This document shows, piece by piece, positions 63,613 through 64,000 of a DNA stretch of 64,000 nt. Numbering within the stretch: the first letter of the stretch is position 1; every line of letters begins with the position of its first letter. This DNA is from Candidatus Scalindua sp. SCAELEC01 (GTDB lineage: Bacteria > Planctomycetota > Brocadiia > Brocadiales > Scalinduaceae), in contig SHMT01000016.1 of the NCBI GenBank assembly GCA_004282745.1, forward strand, positions 37,401 through 101,400, in the 5' to 3' direction. A program made the position numbers and the translations under genes. The notes under the pieces are model-generated. The model searched no databases, had not been told where the DNA came from, and saw only the letters and a list, made by a program, of their open reading frames with translations.

Positions 63613-63799
63613 TTAGGGCCCAGGAAAGAATAACTTGTTGTTTTATCGAGCTCAGTTTTAGGTCAGATTTGGTCGATCTGATCGAGCGGGACCACAGGCG
63701 TAGCCTGAGCTACAGCGAGGATACTGCGAGTGAAGAGCGGCCTAAGGTGGCCTGAAAATGAGATGCGAGAACTACAAGTTATTCTTTCCTGGGCCCTAA
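63613..63799. mobile_element. MITE-like element, family 2, copy B
   Basis: A 187-nt element with termini TTAGGGCCCAGGAAAGAATA and its complement at the other end, sharing GGTCAGATTTGGTCGATCTG and GCGTAGCCTGAGCTAC with copy A (16761-16947). Same length, same orientation. Confidence 0.88.
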
Positions 63800-63832
63800 G
63801 TCTTCAAAACCATTACGGAAGGTAGAGAGTAG

Positions 63833-63879
63833 CATAAAGAAAAAAAAACAATATGCAAAACTAATGCAGTCAAGGGGAG
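63833..63879. repeat. Family 6 repeat, copy B (possible insertion-sequence left end)
   Basis: Matches 61342-61386 and lies about 100 nt upstream of the IS110-type start. Between them, GTTAACAATA (63910-63919) and TATTGTTAAC (63943-63952) form a 10-bp stem with a 23-nt loop just before the ribosome binding site. Confidence 0.6.
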
Positions 63880-63974
63880 ATTTGATAATCATATAGTAGG
63901 CACCTTCAAGTTAACAATATATCATAATGTTGATATTAATTGTATTGTTAACAATTTTTTAAGGAGGTGCCGTA

Positions 63975-64000
63975 ATGAGTTATTATGTAGGAATAGATTT
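63975..64000 (+). CDS. Start of an IS110-family transposase (cut by the window end)
   Basis: ATG 63975, behind AAGGAGGTGCCGTA, reads MSYYVGID before the window ends. This matches the usual opening of IS110-family DEDD transposases, where YVGID carries the first catalytic aspartate. Only eight residues are visible, so the call rests on that motif, the strong ribosome binding site and the repeat-rich upstream region. Confidence 0.6.

Noticed and set aside
1..64000. CRISPR array
   Set aside because: Repeats present are long, dispersed and have terminal inverted repeats; no regularly spaced short direct repeats or cas genes were seen.

Overview
The window looks like a chromosomal segment of a Gram-negative, AT-leaning bacterium. 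It carries lipid A genes (lpxC, lpxA), an outer-membrane assembly gene (bamA with an OmpH/Skp-like chaperone), a complete set of bacterial translation genes and a GldA/GldF/GldG-type ABC operon. Gene order (prs-rplY-pth-rpsF-ssb-rpsR-rplI-dnaB-bamA-ompH-lpxC-lpxA), a compact PheT and abundant short inverted-repeat elements would fit a planctomycete, possibly of the anammox group. That placement is inference: no anammox marker gene lies in the window.

Layout. 1-7.7 kb (minus strand): hypothetical genes; a two-frame gene split at an A8 run with a possible nuclease motif; a helicase-associated protein beside an XPB-type helicase whose ATPase lobe is missing; a small secreted protein and an amidohydrolase. 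7.7-11 kb: a long non-coding stretch with MITE-like elements, then PsiE-like, cyclic-nucleotide-binding and J-domain proteins. 11.2-18.2 kb (plus): nadE and an ABC transporter operon interrupted by two different MITE-like elements. 18.3-21.5 kb (minus): an ABC-class ATPase, a decayed oxidoreductase fragment, a membrane protein and two tRNA-Ser genes. 21.7-33.4 kb: DUF151 nuclease, uppP, CPBP protease, ubiX, sppA, alcohol dehydrogenase, Dabb protein, YgiQ radical SAM, zinc-ribbon protein, aconitase and a methyltransferase. 33.5-36.8 kb (minus): tRNA-Glu and tRNA-Lys with a clear terminator, then rpsB-tsf-pyrH-frr. 36.8-49.2 kb (minus): one nearly gapless array of fourteen genes from prs to a radical SAM/SPASM protein, joining nucleotide supply, translation, replication and envelope building. 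50.9-57.4 kb (plus): thrS-infC-rpmI-rplT-pheS-pheT, with infC starting at ATT.

The last 6.5 kb (57.4-64 kb) is an accessory, decaying region: a universal stress protein, a broken MazF/DUF2281 pair, a GxxExxY protein, a GspG-like pseudopilin without the usual processing site, a perfect 32-nt palindrome, a group II intron 3' remnant, a frameshifted hicA with an intact hicB, two more HicB-like antitoxins, a broken DUF1156 fragment, several repeat families, and the first codons of an IS110-type transposase at the window edge.

At least six families of short repeats occur in two or more copies. They form the clearest structure not explained by genes. Together with the split gene at 1.3-2.8 kb and the lobe-less XPB they are the best targets for follow-up.
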